This document shows, in pieces, positions 17,848 to 26,852 of a DNA stretch of 64,000 nucleotides. Source of the stretch: a bacterium. Its GTDB lineage: Bacteria > Planctomycetota > UBA1135 > UBA2386. Where the stretch lies: assembly GCA_024743115.1 (NCBI GenBank), contig JANSXC010000001.1:181628-245627 (forward strand). The letters run 5' to 3'. The notes under the pieces are model-generated. The model did not search any database, was not told the origin of the DNA, and worked only from the letters and a program-made list of their open reading frames with translations. A program made the position numbers and the translations under genes. The number at the start of each line of letters is the position of its first letter. The first letter of the stretch is position 1.

Positions 17848-20400
17848 TCAGCGCACGAGCCGCGAGTAGCGATATGGCGACTGCAGCGTCAGGACGCAGA
17901 GCGCCGTCGTAGTCGCACGGCATGCGGTTGCGTTCAGCTGCCACGACCCGCGGTCGGGGCCCGAATCGACCTGCCGATGTGCGAGCACCGCCAGGTTCTC
18001 ACGCCATTCGGGCCAGTTCTTGCCGCCGGCCTGGAACAGGCAGTGGCTCGTCCAGACCAGACCCCACGGGTCGTTACAGTCGGTCGCCGTCAGCAGGCCA
18101 TTCGTGATCGCGGCGAGTCGTGCCTCGCGCTTGGGGTTCTGTTTGACGAAGAACCGGGAGAATAGTTCGGCAGCCTGGTCGGTCGCGGTTGCGGCCTGGC
18201 GGTCGCCAGTGTCGCGATCGAACCACGCGGCGACGTCGGCCGCGGCGATCGGGGTCTCGACCCGAAAGAACTCGGCCGTGGCCAGTGCCATGATCACGGC
18301 TGCGCTAGATGCCGTGTCGCTCGGGGCCCCACGAACGCCGTTGCTGAACCCGCCGTCGTCCTGGCGCTCATGCGCCAGCCACGCAACCGCGTCATCGAGG
18401 CTGCCGCGGACCACGAGGTCGAAGGACATGCCGAAGGCCTCGGCGACGGCCCAGGTCCCGAGCGCGTGGTGTCGCAGATAGGCGGGGCCGTACTCGGCGT
18501 AGCAGCCGTCGTCGCGTTGCTGGTCGAGAAGCCAGCCGATGCCGCGGTTGAGCGTCGTGGCACTGACGTCGTCCTCGGAGTTGAGTCGCACACCGTTGGC
18601 GAGCAGAGCGAGCATCGCGAGGGCCGTTGCTTCGAGGTCGGGGCGACCGTCGGTGCCGAGCAGGCTGCCGTCCGGTTGCTGGGCTGCGGCGAGCCAGCGG
18701 AGACCGGCCGCGATGTGCTCGGCTGGATTCCACTCGACGCCGTTCTCGTCGACGAGGATTCGGTTGATCGGGCGTCGCGACCCGAACCGCCCGCCTGCGC
18801 CACCGTCCGTTCGCTTGGGGATGTTGGCCGTAGCTGCGGTCGTGCAGCCAACGACGTCGACCGGCCTTTCGGCTGGTTCGGTTCGCATCGCACGCGGGCG
18901 GAACGTGATCCGGGGTCGCGGGCCGAGATCGATCGCGAGGGCCCCAGGCCGCGACGTTGGCGCGCTGTCCGGGTCGTCGTTCACGGCCTTCGTGCTACGG
19001 AACAGCAGGCTCGTCACAGCGGCGGCGTTGGCCGCCGCTGCGACGCGCAGGACCGACTCGAACTCAGCATCGGCGGGAGCGTTGATCGCGACCGCGAAAG
19101 GTTCGGGATAGCGCTGCAGCTTTTCCTCCGGCGTGAGCCAGTCAATCTGTGAGACCATCTGTTCATGGCCGCGGACGATCCGGCGCAGAACCGGCACGAT
19201 GCTCCGGGCCGGGACACCGGCCCGCTCGCGGTGTAGCCGGAGCTCGACCACGCCCTCGGTCACGGCTGCGGGCGGAACCGCGACTGCGAACGTTCCACGT
19301 TCTCCGTTCGGCAGGCTGGCGGCGAAGTGCACCGTCTTCGTGCCGCGCCGTTCCAGCTCGGCGAGCACCGCGGCCACGACGTGCCAGGGGGCCCGGCGGT
19401 CGACCTCCAAGATCAGCTCCCGCGCGGTTGCAGTGGGTATGCCTGGCGGCGCGCGGTGACCCTCCGCGTCGATCGTGAGCGCGACCGAGTTTGCAGGGAT
19501 CGCACCGACATGGAACAGGCGCGGTGGTTCGGTGCTCAGCGACGAGCGTGTTGCGGTAGCGACTGGCACGCGTTGCGGGTCTTGGCGCGCGCTCGCCTTG
19601 GCCGAGCTCCGCACTGTCGGCTGGGTTGCCGGCACGTTCGGGACGGGCTGCGCGGATCGGGCTGCGGCCGACCAGAGGGTGAGCGTTGTGAGAGCGACTG
19701 CGAGCGCGCCGCCGGCGACGACGAGTGACTTGATCGTCGCGCCATTCGTTGCGGTCGTCGACAGCGCGCTGGTCGGTGCACTTCCAGCGGCGCTGAGAAC
19801 GTTGCGGCGCACGTTCGCCAGTGCGCCAGGGGTGGTTGCCAACGCGGCGGCCATGCCGGTCGCGAAACCCGCCGGCAGGCGTTGCCGCAGCAGGTCGAGC
19901 GCCCGCATCAACTGGGTCCGCACCGTGCCGGCCGGCCGTTCGAGCCGGGCGGCGATCTCCTTGCAGTTGAGCCCGGTTTGCAGGTGGAGCTGTAGCACGT
20001 CGCAGTAGGGTTGGCCGATGCGCTCGCCGATCGAACTCACGGTCGCGTCGAGTTCGCGCGCGATGACCGTGGCCTCGGGATCGGCGATCTGATCCGCGCC
20101 TGGCCGGAGCGCCGCGGTGCGATCGCGTTCACGCCGTTGGCGCCGCGCCTCGTTGCCGAGCAGGCCCATCAGCCAAGGCAGCACCGGCTCACCACGCCGG
20201 AACTTGTGCCGGGTCTCGATCGCTTTCAAGAACGTGCGCTGTAGCAGATCCTCCGCATCATTGCGGTTCCCGCTCAGCCAGATCGCGACGCGACTCAGGT
20301 GCCCTGCAGTCTGATCGAAGACGTCGCCGAGTGCTTCGGGGTCGCCAGTTTCGCAGAAGCGTTGAAAGTGGAGATCCGCTGGGTCGTGGTCGGTAGTCAT
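17848..20400 (-). CDS. ECF sigma factor fused to ExbD-like and squalene-cyclase-like domains
   Basis: One frame of 850 residues (ATG 20400; GTG 20403 also possible). Residues about 25-180 are an ECF sigma factor, with region 2 RNDAEDLLQRTFLKAIE and region 4 NCKEIAARLERPAGTVRTQL. A transmembrane helix lies near 222-247 (SLVVAGGALAVALTTLTLW). Residues about 305-360 resemble the periplasmic fold of ExbD/TolR (VALTIDAEGH, ILEVDRRAPWHVVAAVLAEL). Residues about 555-845 are alpha-toroid repeats of the prenyltransferase/squalene-cyclase type (AGLRWLAAAQQPDGS, RGIGWLLDQQRDDG, DDAVAWLAHERQDDGG). The DxDD acid motif of true cyclases is absent, so a binding or sensing role is more likely than catalysis. 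The combination is unusual. The sigma, membrane and toroid parts are firm; the ExbD-like reading is tentative. Confidence 0.87.
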   Translation of the reverse strand: MTTDHDPADLHFQRFCETGDPEALGDVFDQTAGHLSRVAIWLSGNRNDAEDLLQRTFLKAIETRHKFRRGEPVLPWLMGLLGNEARRQRRERDRTAALRPGADQIADPEATVIARELDATVSSIGERIGQPYCDVLQLHLQTGLNCKEIAARLERPAGTVRTQLMRALDLLRQRLPAGFATGMAAALATTPGALANVRRNVLSAAGSAPTSALSTTATNGATIKSLVVAGGALAVALTTLTLWSAAARSAQPVPNVPATQPTVRSSAKASARQDPQRVPVATATRSSLSTEPPRLFHVGAIPANSVALTIDAEGHRAPPGIPTATARELILEVDRRAPWHVVAAVLAELERRGTKTVHFAASLPNGERGTFAVAVPPAAVTEGVVELRLHRERAGVPARSIVPVLRRIVRGHEQMVSQIDWLTPEEKLQRYPEPFAVAINAPADAEFESVLRVAAAANAAAVTSLLFRSTKAVNDDPDSAPTSRPGALAIDLGPRPRITFRPRAMRTEPAERPVDVVGCTTAATANIPKRTDGGAGGRFGSRRPINRILVDENGVEWNPAEHIAAGLRWLAAAQQPDGSLLGTDGRPDLEATALAMLALLANGVRLNSEDDVSATTLNRGIGWLLDQQRDDGCYAEYGPAYLRHHALGTWAVAEAFGMSFDLVVRGSLDDAVAWLAHERQDDGGFSNGVRGAPSDTASSAAVIMALATAEFFRVETPIAAADVAAWFDRDTGDRQAATATDQAAELFSRFFVKQNPKREARLAAITNGLLTATDCNDPWGLVWTSHCLFQAGGKNWPEWRENLAVLAHRQVDSGPDRGSWQLNATACRATTTALCVLTLQSPYRYSRLVR

Positions 20401-20692
20401 CACGGGAATCGCCCGGAAGCGGGTCTCATGCTACGTGAGATCCGCGTTTTTGGAGCCGGCCAGGGTCAGTCGCCCGTGACGTTCGCGCGTGCGACTCGCA
20501 GCTGGTCCGCGGACCGGCACAGTTCCGCGCTCTCGTCGTCGTCGAGGCGGGCGACCAGAATGCGGCTCGCGCCATGGCGGCCGATAACTTCGGCAGCGAC
20601 AGCGCGACCGGTTCGTTGCCGAGCAGTTTCCACGAGGTCGCCGCCTTCGTGAACGGTCGAGACGGTGTGGACCCGGCGATCGTCGAAGGCCG
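20401..20692. other. Intergenic gap with a possible coding remnant
   Basis: Between two minus-strand genes. A minus frame ending at 20466 reads through about 75 codons with fair third-position GC (LVETARQRTGRAVAAEVIG, then HGASRILVARLDDDESAEL). It has no convincing start or ribosome binding site. The string faintly recalls C-termini of hydroxymethylbilane-synthase-like proteins, but the evidence is too weak to name a gene. Confidence 0.25.
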
Positions 20693-21250
20693 CTACAGCC
20701 AACCGGCCGCTGCCGCCTCGACCAGGATCGAACGCGCCGTGTCCTCCGCGAGGCCGGTCATCCCGACTCCGGCGAAAGGGGCGGCCAGCAGGAAGACCCA
20801 ACCAACCCAGGTTGCACTGGTGACCGATCGTTCGATCACTCCGAGTTCCTCGCCCGCGCGATCGAGCACGGTGGCTCGCACGTCGAATTGATTGGCGGCG
20901 CGCGCCGGCAGGATGCCGGCCGTGAGTGCGCAGAGGTACATGAACGTGCGTGTCCAACGAATGTCCGGCCGTGAGTGCGCGAACTCGAAACGCAACCGGC
21001 GATCGACAGCTTCGCCAGCGCCCGCGCGAGTCACGCTCGTGAACAACTGTGAGTCTTCGAGCACGCCGACGAACACCCGTTGCCATCCGGCATCGAACTT
21101 GGGCGGCAGTCCGGCGAACTCGACGGCGAGACTGCGCGCAATGCTGGTGGGTGGTGGTGGCCAATCCTCGAGTCCCGGTAGTTCGCCGGATTCGAAGGTC
21201 GCGCACGCCGTGAGCATGGGGACGAGGAGCATGGCGAGGAATCGTCGCAT
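20693..21250 (-). CDS. Small lipoprotein of unknown function
   Basis: A 185-residue protein starting MRRFLAMLLVPMLTAC, with a clear lipobox (LTAC, Cys 16), so it is predicted to be lipid-anchored. The mature part has a region rich in alternating hydrophobic residues (RLRFEFAHSRPDIRW) and a central hydrophobic stretch (YLCALTAGILPARAA), then a second near the C-terminus (WVGWVFLLAAPFAGVGMTG) that could be membrane-embedded. I do not recognise the family. It is divergent from the kinase gene at 21421 with 170 bp between the starts, so the two may share a control region. The real start could lie a little upstream, but the signal sequence fits ATG 21250 well. Confidence 0.75.
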   Translation of the reverse strand: MRRFLAMLLVPMLTACATFESGELPGLEDWPPPPTSIARSLAVEFAGLPPKFDAGWQRVFVGVLEDSQLFTSVTRAGAGEAVDRRLRFEFAHSRPDIRWTRTFMYLCALTAGILPARAANQFDVRATVLDRAGEELGVIERSVTSATWVGWVFLLAAPFAGVGMTGLAEDTARSILVEAAAAGWL

Positions 21251-21420
21251 CGTCGCGGCGAGCGTAGTCGATGCGGCGTCGGCGTGTGACCCCGAGCGGG
21301 GGGGCGGGCGCTTCGGGCGTGCACGCCCCGGACGGCAGGATTTGTTGTCCGGTCGCGGGCTCGACGGCGCTCTCGCCAGAGCCAGGAGACGACACTGCTC
21401 GTAAGATCCGGCCATCCGCC

Positions 21421-24303
21421 ATGACCGAACCCCAAGACCTGCCGCCCGATAACGACCTCGGCCCGGACCAGAGCCAGCGCGTGGAGCAGTTGGCCTCGGC
21501 TCTGGATGCGTTCCTCGAGTTCCGTGCCGAGCAGGACGCGGCAGATCGGGCTGACGACTTTCTCGATCGCCATGGTGCGCTACGCGAGCTGCTCGAACCA
21601 ATGGTCGCCGAGGCCTCGGCGGCTGGCAGCCTCGATGGCTCGGAGGCCGCGATCGCGAGTGGCCGGGCCCCGGACCCCGGCCAGCTGCTGGGGGACTACC
21701 GCATCCTGCGCGAGATCGGGCGTGGCGGTATGGGAACGGTGTACGAAGCCGAGCAGGTCTCTCTGCGGCGGCGCGTCGCACTGAAGCTGTTGCACGAACA
21801 CCTCACTTCGTCGCCCAAGTCGATCGCCCGATTTCGCCGCGAAGCCGCTGCGGCGTCGCGCTTGCAGCATCCGGGCATCGTACCGATCTACGAAGTCGGT
21901 GAGTGGCGCGGCAGGCACTATTTCACGATGGAGTTCCTCGAAGGCAAGCCGCTGCACCAGGCCATGCTGCAGCCTCGCCTGGGCGTTCGCGCCGACTGCA
22001 GCCCGGCTGCGGAAGCCGCCGAGCTGGTCGCGCGTGTCGGTGATGCCTTGCAGCACGCCCACGATCACGGCCTGGTCCATCGTGACGTCAAGCCGCACAA
22101 CATCATGGTCGGCGTTGACGGCAGCGTGCGACTGCTCGACTTCGGGCTGGTGAAGTTGGACGAACCCGGTGTCGACTCGGTCACGGCCGAGTTCCTCGGT
22201 ACGCCGTTCTACTGCAGTCCGGAGCAGGTGCTCGGCAAGCCGATCGGGCCCGTCAGCGACGTGTTCTCGCTCGGCGTCGTGCTCTACGAGCTGCTCGCCC
22301 GTCAACGCCCGTTCATCGGCAACTCGACGCGCGAGATCCTGCAGCGAATCGAGTCGGGGGACCATCCCGCCCTGGCTCGCGTTGCACCGAGCGCGCCGCG
22401 CGACCTGCGCACGATCTGTGAGAAAGCGATGGAGCACGTGCCGGCCGCGCGTTACGCCACGGCGGGCGCGATGGCGGCCGACATCCGCCGCTTCTTGCGC
22501 ATCGAGCCGATTCTCGCCACGCCACCGAGCACGATCGTGCGCTGCGGGAAATGGATGCGGCGACATCGCAGCCGCGTCATGCTCTGGGCCGCCGGGACGC
22601 TGTTGCTCGTCGGTGTGCCGGTCGGTTACGCGATCCATCAGCATCGCACGCGCGTCGCGGTCGAGGCCGAGAGAGAGCGCCTCGATGAAGCCGAGAAACT
22701 CGCCTTCCGCAGCATTCGGGAGACGCTCGTGATGCTCGACGACGACCTGCAGCGGCAACCTGGGCCGGGCAGCCGCAAACAGCCGCGGGTCGACGCCGTC
22801 GTGAGGCTCTGCGAAGAGTTCCTCTCGATGGGGCACGAGAGCCCTGTGCGCCGTACCCAGGTCGCGCAGGCCTACCGCAGCATTGCCAACATCAATCTGC
22901 ACCTCGGCAACCCTGGCGGCGCGTTGACGGCCTGCCACCGGGCCCTGGATCTGCTCGATCTCGCCGCCGACCGAGTCGATCCGAGGGTTTCCGAGCCGAT
23001 TCGCGGGCGCCTGTTGCGGCTCAAGATGCGAGCGCGGATGCAGGCGAACCCGCTGACGGCGGCCGAGGACTTCGAGGCGGCGACGGCGCTTTGGCGAGCC
23101 ATGGCCGAGAAGGCTGACTGCACGACTGAAACGATCGTCGAGTATGCCGAAACCCTGATCGTTCGGGCCACGGCGTTGGGCCAGATCACCAAGCGACGGC
23201 AGGAGTCGCATGAGTTGCTGGTGCGGGCTCTGGAACTGCTCACGCCCGAGCGCCGCGAAGAGCTCGAACATGCCGATTGGGTTGCGATCAACGCGACTCG
23301 ACTGCTCGCTAATGTCGAGTTCCAGTTCGGGAGGATCGCGAAGGCCAGAGAGCTGTTCGAAGAAGTGCTGGCTCACGCACCTCGCAAGCTGTCACCGGCG
23401 GTGGCGGCCGCTCGCATCATCGCCAGGGCCGGGCTCGGCTCTTGCATGGTCAAGCTCCGTGACACGGTTGCGGCCAAGGATCTGCTCGAGCAGGCGATCG
23501 CCGATGGCGTACGGTTCGCGCAGGAGTTCCCGGGTGCCTCGCAACTGAATCGGTCGGTACAACGCGCGCGGGTGCAGCTGGCGACCTTGCTGCTCGTCGA
23601 ACGTCGATACGAACGTGCCGAGTCCCTGCTCCGAGCAGCACGCGAGGCGATGACGAACGAGAGTATGGCCTGGCATGATCGTGCCATGCGGGCAGACATC
23701 GACGTTCTGCTCGCCAACGTGTTGATCGTTCGCACGAACGGCAAGTCCGAGAGCAACGAGCCCCGGGAGCTGTTGCATGGTGTTTGCGCTCAGCTGATCC
23801 GATTGCTCGAAGAACAACCAGGGCAGAATACGTACCGCGTGGAGCTCGGCGCGGCCTGGAACAACCTCGCTTCGCTAGCCAACGAGCAGCGTGACCACGC
23901 GAGCGCGCGCGACTTCGCGAACCGTGCGATCGTGGTCCAGCGTCGGGCCGTTGATCTCGAGCCGGGGAATCGGCGGGCCCGCGGCTTCCTTGGGCTGCAT
24001 CACAGCCAGCTGGCGTTTGCCCTGGCTCACCTCGGCGAGGCCGACGGCGCGGTAAAGGCCGCGGCAACGGCGATCGAGCTGTTCCCGAACCAGGTCGGGG
24101 TGATGCGGTTGGCCGCCGAGGCGGCCACGGTGGCGGCCGGAATCTCGGTCGACGAGGAACATGCCAAGACGGCGGTCGATGCGCTTGCCCAGATGGCGCG
24201 CTTCCATCCGGATCAGGCCCGTCGATGGCTCGGTGACGGGCGTTTCGCGTCGTTGCGCGAACGCGCTGACTTCAAGGAACTCGCGTCTCGATTGGACAAA
24301 TGA
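21421..24303 (+). CDS. Ser/Thr protein kinase with transmembrane helix and TPR-like region
   Basis: A 960-residue protein. Residues about 95-360 form a complete PknB-type kinase domain: GRGGMGTVYEAEQ loop, VALKLL lysine, HRDVKPHNIMV at 220, DFGLVK at 240, FLGTPFYCSPEQ activation segment and SDVFSLGVVLYELL. A transmembrane helix follows at about 386-406 (VMLWAAGTLLLVGVPVGYA). The remaining 550 residues are helical with TPR-like repeats (AQAYRSIANINLHLGNPGGA; LAFALAHLGEADGAVKAA), probably a protein-interaction sensor outside the membrane. The stop overlaps the start of an ECF gene by ATGA, so the two are translationally coupled and likely act together. An acidic N-terminal 90 residues precede the kinase domain. 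Confidence 0.92.
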   Translation: MTEPQDLPPDNDLGPDQSQRVEQLASALDAFLEFRAEQDAADRADDFLDRHGALRELLEPMVAEASAAGSLDGSEAAIASGRAPDPGQLLGDYRILREIGRGGMGTVYEAEQVSLRRRVALKLLHEHLTSSPKSIARFRREAAAASRLQHPGIVPIYEVGEWRGRHYFTMEFLEGKPLHQAMLQPRLGVRADCSPAAEAAELVARVGDALQHAHDHGLVHRDVKPHNIMVGVDGSVRLLDFGLVKLDEPGVDSVTAEFLGTPFYCSPEQVLGKPIGPVSDVFSLGVVLYELLARQRPFIGNSTREILQRIESGDHPALARVAPSAPRDLRTICEKAMEHVPAARYATAGAMAADIRRFLRIEPILATPPSTIVRCGKWMRRHRSRVMLWAAGTLLLVGVPVGYAIHQHRTRVAVEAERERLDEAEKLAFRSIRETLVMLDDDLQRQPGPGSRKQPRVDAVVRLCEEFLSMGHESPVRRTQVAQAYRSIANINLHLGNPGGALTACHRALDLLDLAADRVDPRVSEPIRGRLLRLKMRARMQANPLTAAEDFEAATALWRAMAEKADCTTETIVEYAETLIVRATALGQITKRRQESHELLVRALELLTPERREELEHADWVAINATRLLANVEFQFGRIAKARELFEEVLAHAPRKLSPAVAAARIIARAGLGSCMVKLRDTVAAKDLLEQAIADGVRFAQEFPGASQLNRSVQRARVQLATLLLVERRYERAESLLRAAREAMTNESMAWHDRAMRADIDVLLANVLIVRTNGKSESNEPRELLHGVCAQLIRLLEEQPGQNTYRVELGAAWNNLASLANEQRDHASARDFANRAIVVQRRAVDLEPGNRRARGFLGLHHSQLAFALAHLGEADGAVKAAATAIELFPNQVGVMRLAAEAATVAAGISVDEEHAKTAVDALAQMARFHPDQARRWLGDGRFASLRERADFKELASRLDK

Positions 24304-24950
24304 TCATGAGCGACGGCACGGACGGCTCCATCACGCAGCAGGTGCTGTTGGTCCATCGGGGCGATCAGCAGGCATTGCAGCGGCTCGTGACCGAGCATCT
24401 GCCATGGATCGAACGCCACGTACGTAAGAAGCTGACGGGAATCATGCGGCGCGATGGTGATACGCACGATTTCGTGCAGGAGGCCATGCTCGAGGTGCTG
24501 CGCGATGGGCCTCGGTTCACGATCGAGAATCGTGCTGCGTTCCGAGCGCTGTTGGCGCGGATCGTCGAGAACAACTTGCGTGACCGATTCCGTCACATGC
24601 ACCGTGACCGCCGCGACGTGCGCAGGCAGCGCGCGTTGCCGACCGACTCGGTGTTGGTGCTCGATTCGCCGGCGCGCACGGTTACGGAGCCGCCGACTCA
24701 CGTCGAACGCAACGAGCGTACGGCCTGGACGCGCCTCGCGCTCGAGCTGCTCGCACCCGATGACCGCGAGGTCATTCGACTCCGGGTGTGGGAGGGCAAG
24801 ACCTTCGCCGAGATCGGCACTGCACTGAATCTCGGCGACGAGGCCGTGCGCAAGCGGTTCCGCCGCGCGTTGCCGCGACTCGCCGACAAGCTGGCCTCGC
24901 TGCGTGAGGGCGATTGGCGTCACTCGCTCGACGGCGATCCGGTCGCGTAG
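24300..24950 (+). CDS. ECF-type RNA polymerase sigma factor coupled to kinase
   Basis: A 216-residue sigma factor. Region 2 includes THDFVQEAMLEVLRDGPRF and FRALLARIVENNLRDRFR; region 4 includes LLAPDDREVIRLRVWEGKTF and the helix-turn-helix FAEIGTALNLGDEAVRKRFRR. The ATG at 24300 lies in the kinase stop codon (ATGA); a second in-frame ATG at 24306 is close by. No anti-sigma gene is adjacent, and kinase-ECF pairs like this one are a recurring planctomycete arrangement in which phosphorylation may replace an anti-sigma factor; that is inference here. The sequence TEHLPWIERHVRKKL at the N-terminus resembles the RpoE-like groups that lack zinc anti-sigmas. Confidence 0.92.
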   Translation: MIMSDGTDGSITQQVLLVHRGDQQALQRLVTEHLPWIERHVRKKLTGIMRRDGDTHDFVQEAMLEVLRDGPRFTIENRAAFRALLARIVENNLRDRFRHMHRDRRDVRRQRALPTDSVLVLDSPARTVTEPPTHVERNERTAWTRLALELLAPDDREVIRLRVWEGKTFAEIGTALNLGDEAVRKRFRRALPRLADKLASLREGDWRHSLDGDPVA

Positions 24951-25151
24951 TTCTCGAGTCTGGCCGCGCTTCGCGGATCGCCAGCTGCCGATGCTTGGCT
25001 CGGTCCCGAACATCCTCGAGCGTTTGGTCGGCCAGGGCATTGACTGATCTGTTTGCTGTGCCGCAATTCTTGTCGCTGGCGTGTCCGCTCCGGCGTGGCG
25101 GCGACGATTCCTTGGGAGCAGTCCTTCATGACTATCACGAGGAATCGAACA

Positions 25152-26852
25152 ATGAACCAATTGCTTCTACGGTCCGCGACGATCTGCGCGGCTCTCGGTC
25201 TGGCCCTTCCGGGTTCGGCCCAAGACGACAACTCGGCTCAGCCGTACCGGACCCTGTCTGGCGGCCGGTTGCCGGTCAATCATGCCCTCACTCCTATCCA
25301 TACGGGGGTCGGTGAAGAAGGCATCTCGTACGGCATCTGGGGTGCCGGCGACCGCTACAAGGTGTCGTTTCACGATGGCGCGACGTTCGTGCCGTATCTG
25401 GGCCGTGACTATCCGACGAACCAGCCGCTGCGCTGGCGCACGCTGTCGGCCAAGGTGGGCGACCAGGAGCTCGCGACCGTGACGCAGCCACGGGTGACCT
25501 ACGACGGCTTGCGGGCCGAGTACGAGCTCGGCGCGATCGTCGAGGCCTACGATATCCGCGCCGAGGGCCTCGAGCAGACGTTCGTCATCTCGGCCCGCCC
25601 CGAGGTCCCCGGCGACCTGGTGATTCGGGGCACGTTGGATACCGCGTTGGTTGCCGACCCCCGCGGTCCCGAGCATGCCGGTATCGAGTTCCGTGACACG
25701 GCCGGCGTGCCGATCCTGAGCTACGGTGCGGCGACCGCGATCGACGCGGCGGGGCGGTCGGTGACGATGACGACCGCGTTCGAGGACGGCCAGGTCACGT
25801 TGCGCCTGGACGCCGGTTTCGTCGAGACCGCGACCTACCCGCTGGTAGTCGATCCTCTACTCGGCGTGATCTACTCGATCGGCGGCAGTGAAATCGAGAG
25901 TGTCGACCTGGTACGCGACCCGTTCGGGGCCAGCCGCAACGTCTGGCGTGCGGCTGCGCGGTTCTCTTCGGCGAACGACGGCGACCTGTACCTGCGCCGT
26001 TTCAACGACGACGGCTCGAGCGATCTCGCCATGTTCTCGGATCTGTCGACCAGCTGGTCGTCCGTCGAGGTCAGCCTCGGCAAACACGTCGACACCGGCA
26101 AGATCTTGCTGGGGTTCACGCGCCTGACCACCACTGGTAACAGCTACGCGCGGCTCCACCTGGACCGCCGCAACAACGTCACCTTCGGGTCTTCGATTCT
26201 CAGCATTCCGACGGGTGCGGGGCACAACTGGCGCACCGATGTCGCCAGCGAACTCGGCACGGCGTTCGTTGCGGACTATCTTCTGGTCGTCTACCAGCGC
26301 GACGTCGCGTCGTCGTTCGCAAACACTCAGACGAGCCAGATCTGGGGCGTCGCCGTGGATGTCTCGGGGAACGGTTCGGTGGGAACGCCGTTCGCGATCG
26401 CCGATGAGCCGTTCGAGGACTACGAGCGCCCGACGGTTGGAAACCACCGCTTCGGCCAGCAGGAATGGGCCGTCGCCAACCAGGTCATCGGCAACAGCCC
26501 GGCCCTGAGCCCGCATGTCAATTGGGACATCGAATTGCGGGTCGTCGAGCGGACCGGTGGCGTCAGCGTGCCGACCAACATCGGTGTCGGCGACTCGCAG
26601 CACCAGATGGCGCCGCGGCTCGCTGGTGTCAACGACCTGCAGTTCGTGGCCTACACCCGGTCGGCCGAGTCCGTCGTGGGCCCGCGTCCCGCCGGCGACA
26701 ACGGTATGGCCGTGATCACCGAACGCCGTGAATGGAACGGCACCTCTTTCGTCAAGCCATACGGCGGCTACATGCACGCGGCGAATCAGGATCCGCGCGT
26801 CGTCCTGACCGGCATCGACTTTACAGCGAGACGCAGAGCCACTGTGTCATGA
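25152..26852 (+). CDS. Secreted surface protein, N-terminal part (frameshifted gene)
   Basis: Starts MNQLLLRSATICAALGLAL with a signal peptide ending at GSAQ; GAGGA lies 7-8 nt upstream of ATG 25152, and an in-frame ATG at 25128 is an alternative. Residues about 45-235 (GISYGIWGAGDRYKVSF through TYPLVVDPLLG) match the same region of the protein at 53496-55793, giving a paralogous all-beta N-terminal domain. A long beta-rich region follows that may form a propeller (SSANDGDLYLRRFNDDG). The frame ends at TGA 26852 after a change to ARRRATVS, but a shift of one base at about 26820 (GACTTTACAGC) restores a continuous protein into the next entry. So the natural gene is probably 25152-27463. Confidence 0.8.
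   Translation: MNQLLLRSATICAALGLALPGSAQDDNSAQPYRTLSGGRLPVNHALTPIHTGVGEEGISYGIWGAGDRYKVSFHDGATFVPYLGRDYPTNQPLRWRTLSAKVGDQELATVTQPRVTYDGLRAEYELGAIVEAYDIRAEGLEQTFVISARPEVPGDLVIRGTLDTALVADPRGPEHAGIEFRDTAGVPILSYGAATAIDAAGRSVTMTTAFEDGQVTLRLDAGFVETATYPLVVDPLLGVIYSIGGSEIESVDLVRDPFGASRNVWRAAARFSSANDGDLYLRRFNDDGSSDLAMFSDLSTSWSSVEVSLGKHVDTGKILLGFTRLTTTGNSYARLHLDRRNNVTFGSSILSIPTGAGHNWRTDVASELGTAFVADYLLVVYQRDVASSFANTQTSQIWGVAVDVSGNGSVGTPFAIADEPFEDYERPTVGNHRFGQQEWAVANQVIGNSPALSPHVNWDIELRVVERTGGVSVPTNIGVGDSQHQMAPRLAGVNDLQFVAYTRSAESVVGPRPAGDNGMAVITERREWNGTSFVKPYGGYMHAANQDPRVVLTGIDFTARRRATVS

Noticed and set aside
17848..20400. Functional squalene-hopene cyclase
   Set aside because: The DxDD motif is absent and the domain is fused to a sigma factor on the far side of a membrane helix.
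20466..20692. hemC-like gene remnant
   Set aside because: Similarity is faint and there is no start; kept only as a possible coding remnant.
26810..26830. Programmed ribosomal frameshift
   Set aside because: No slippery heptamer of the X XXY YYZ type and no obvious downstream hairpin; an indel explains it better.
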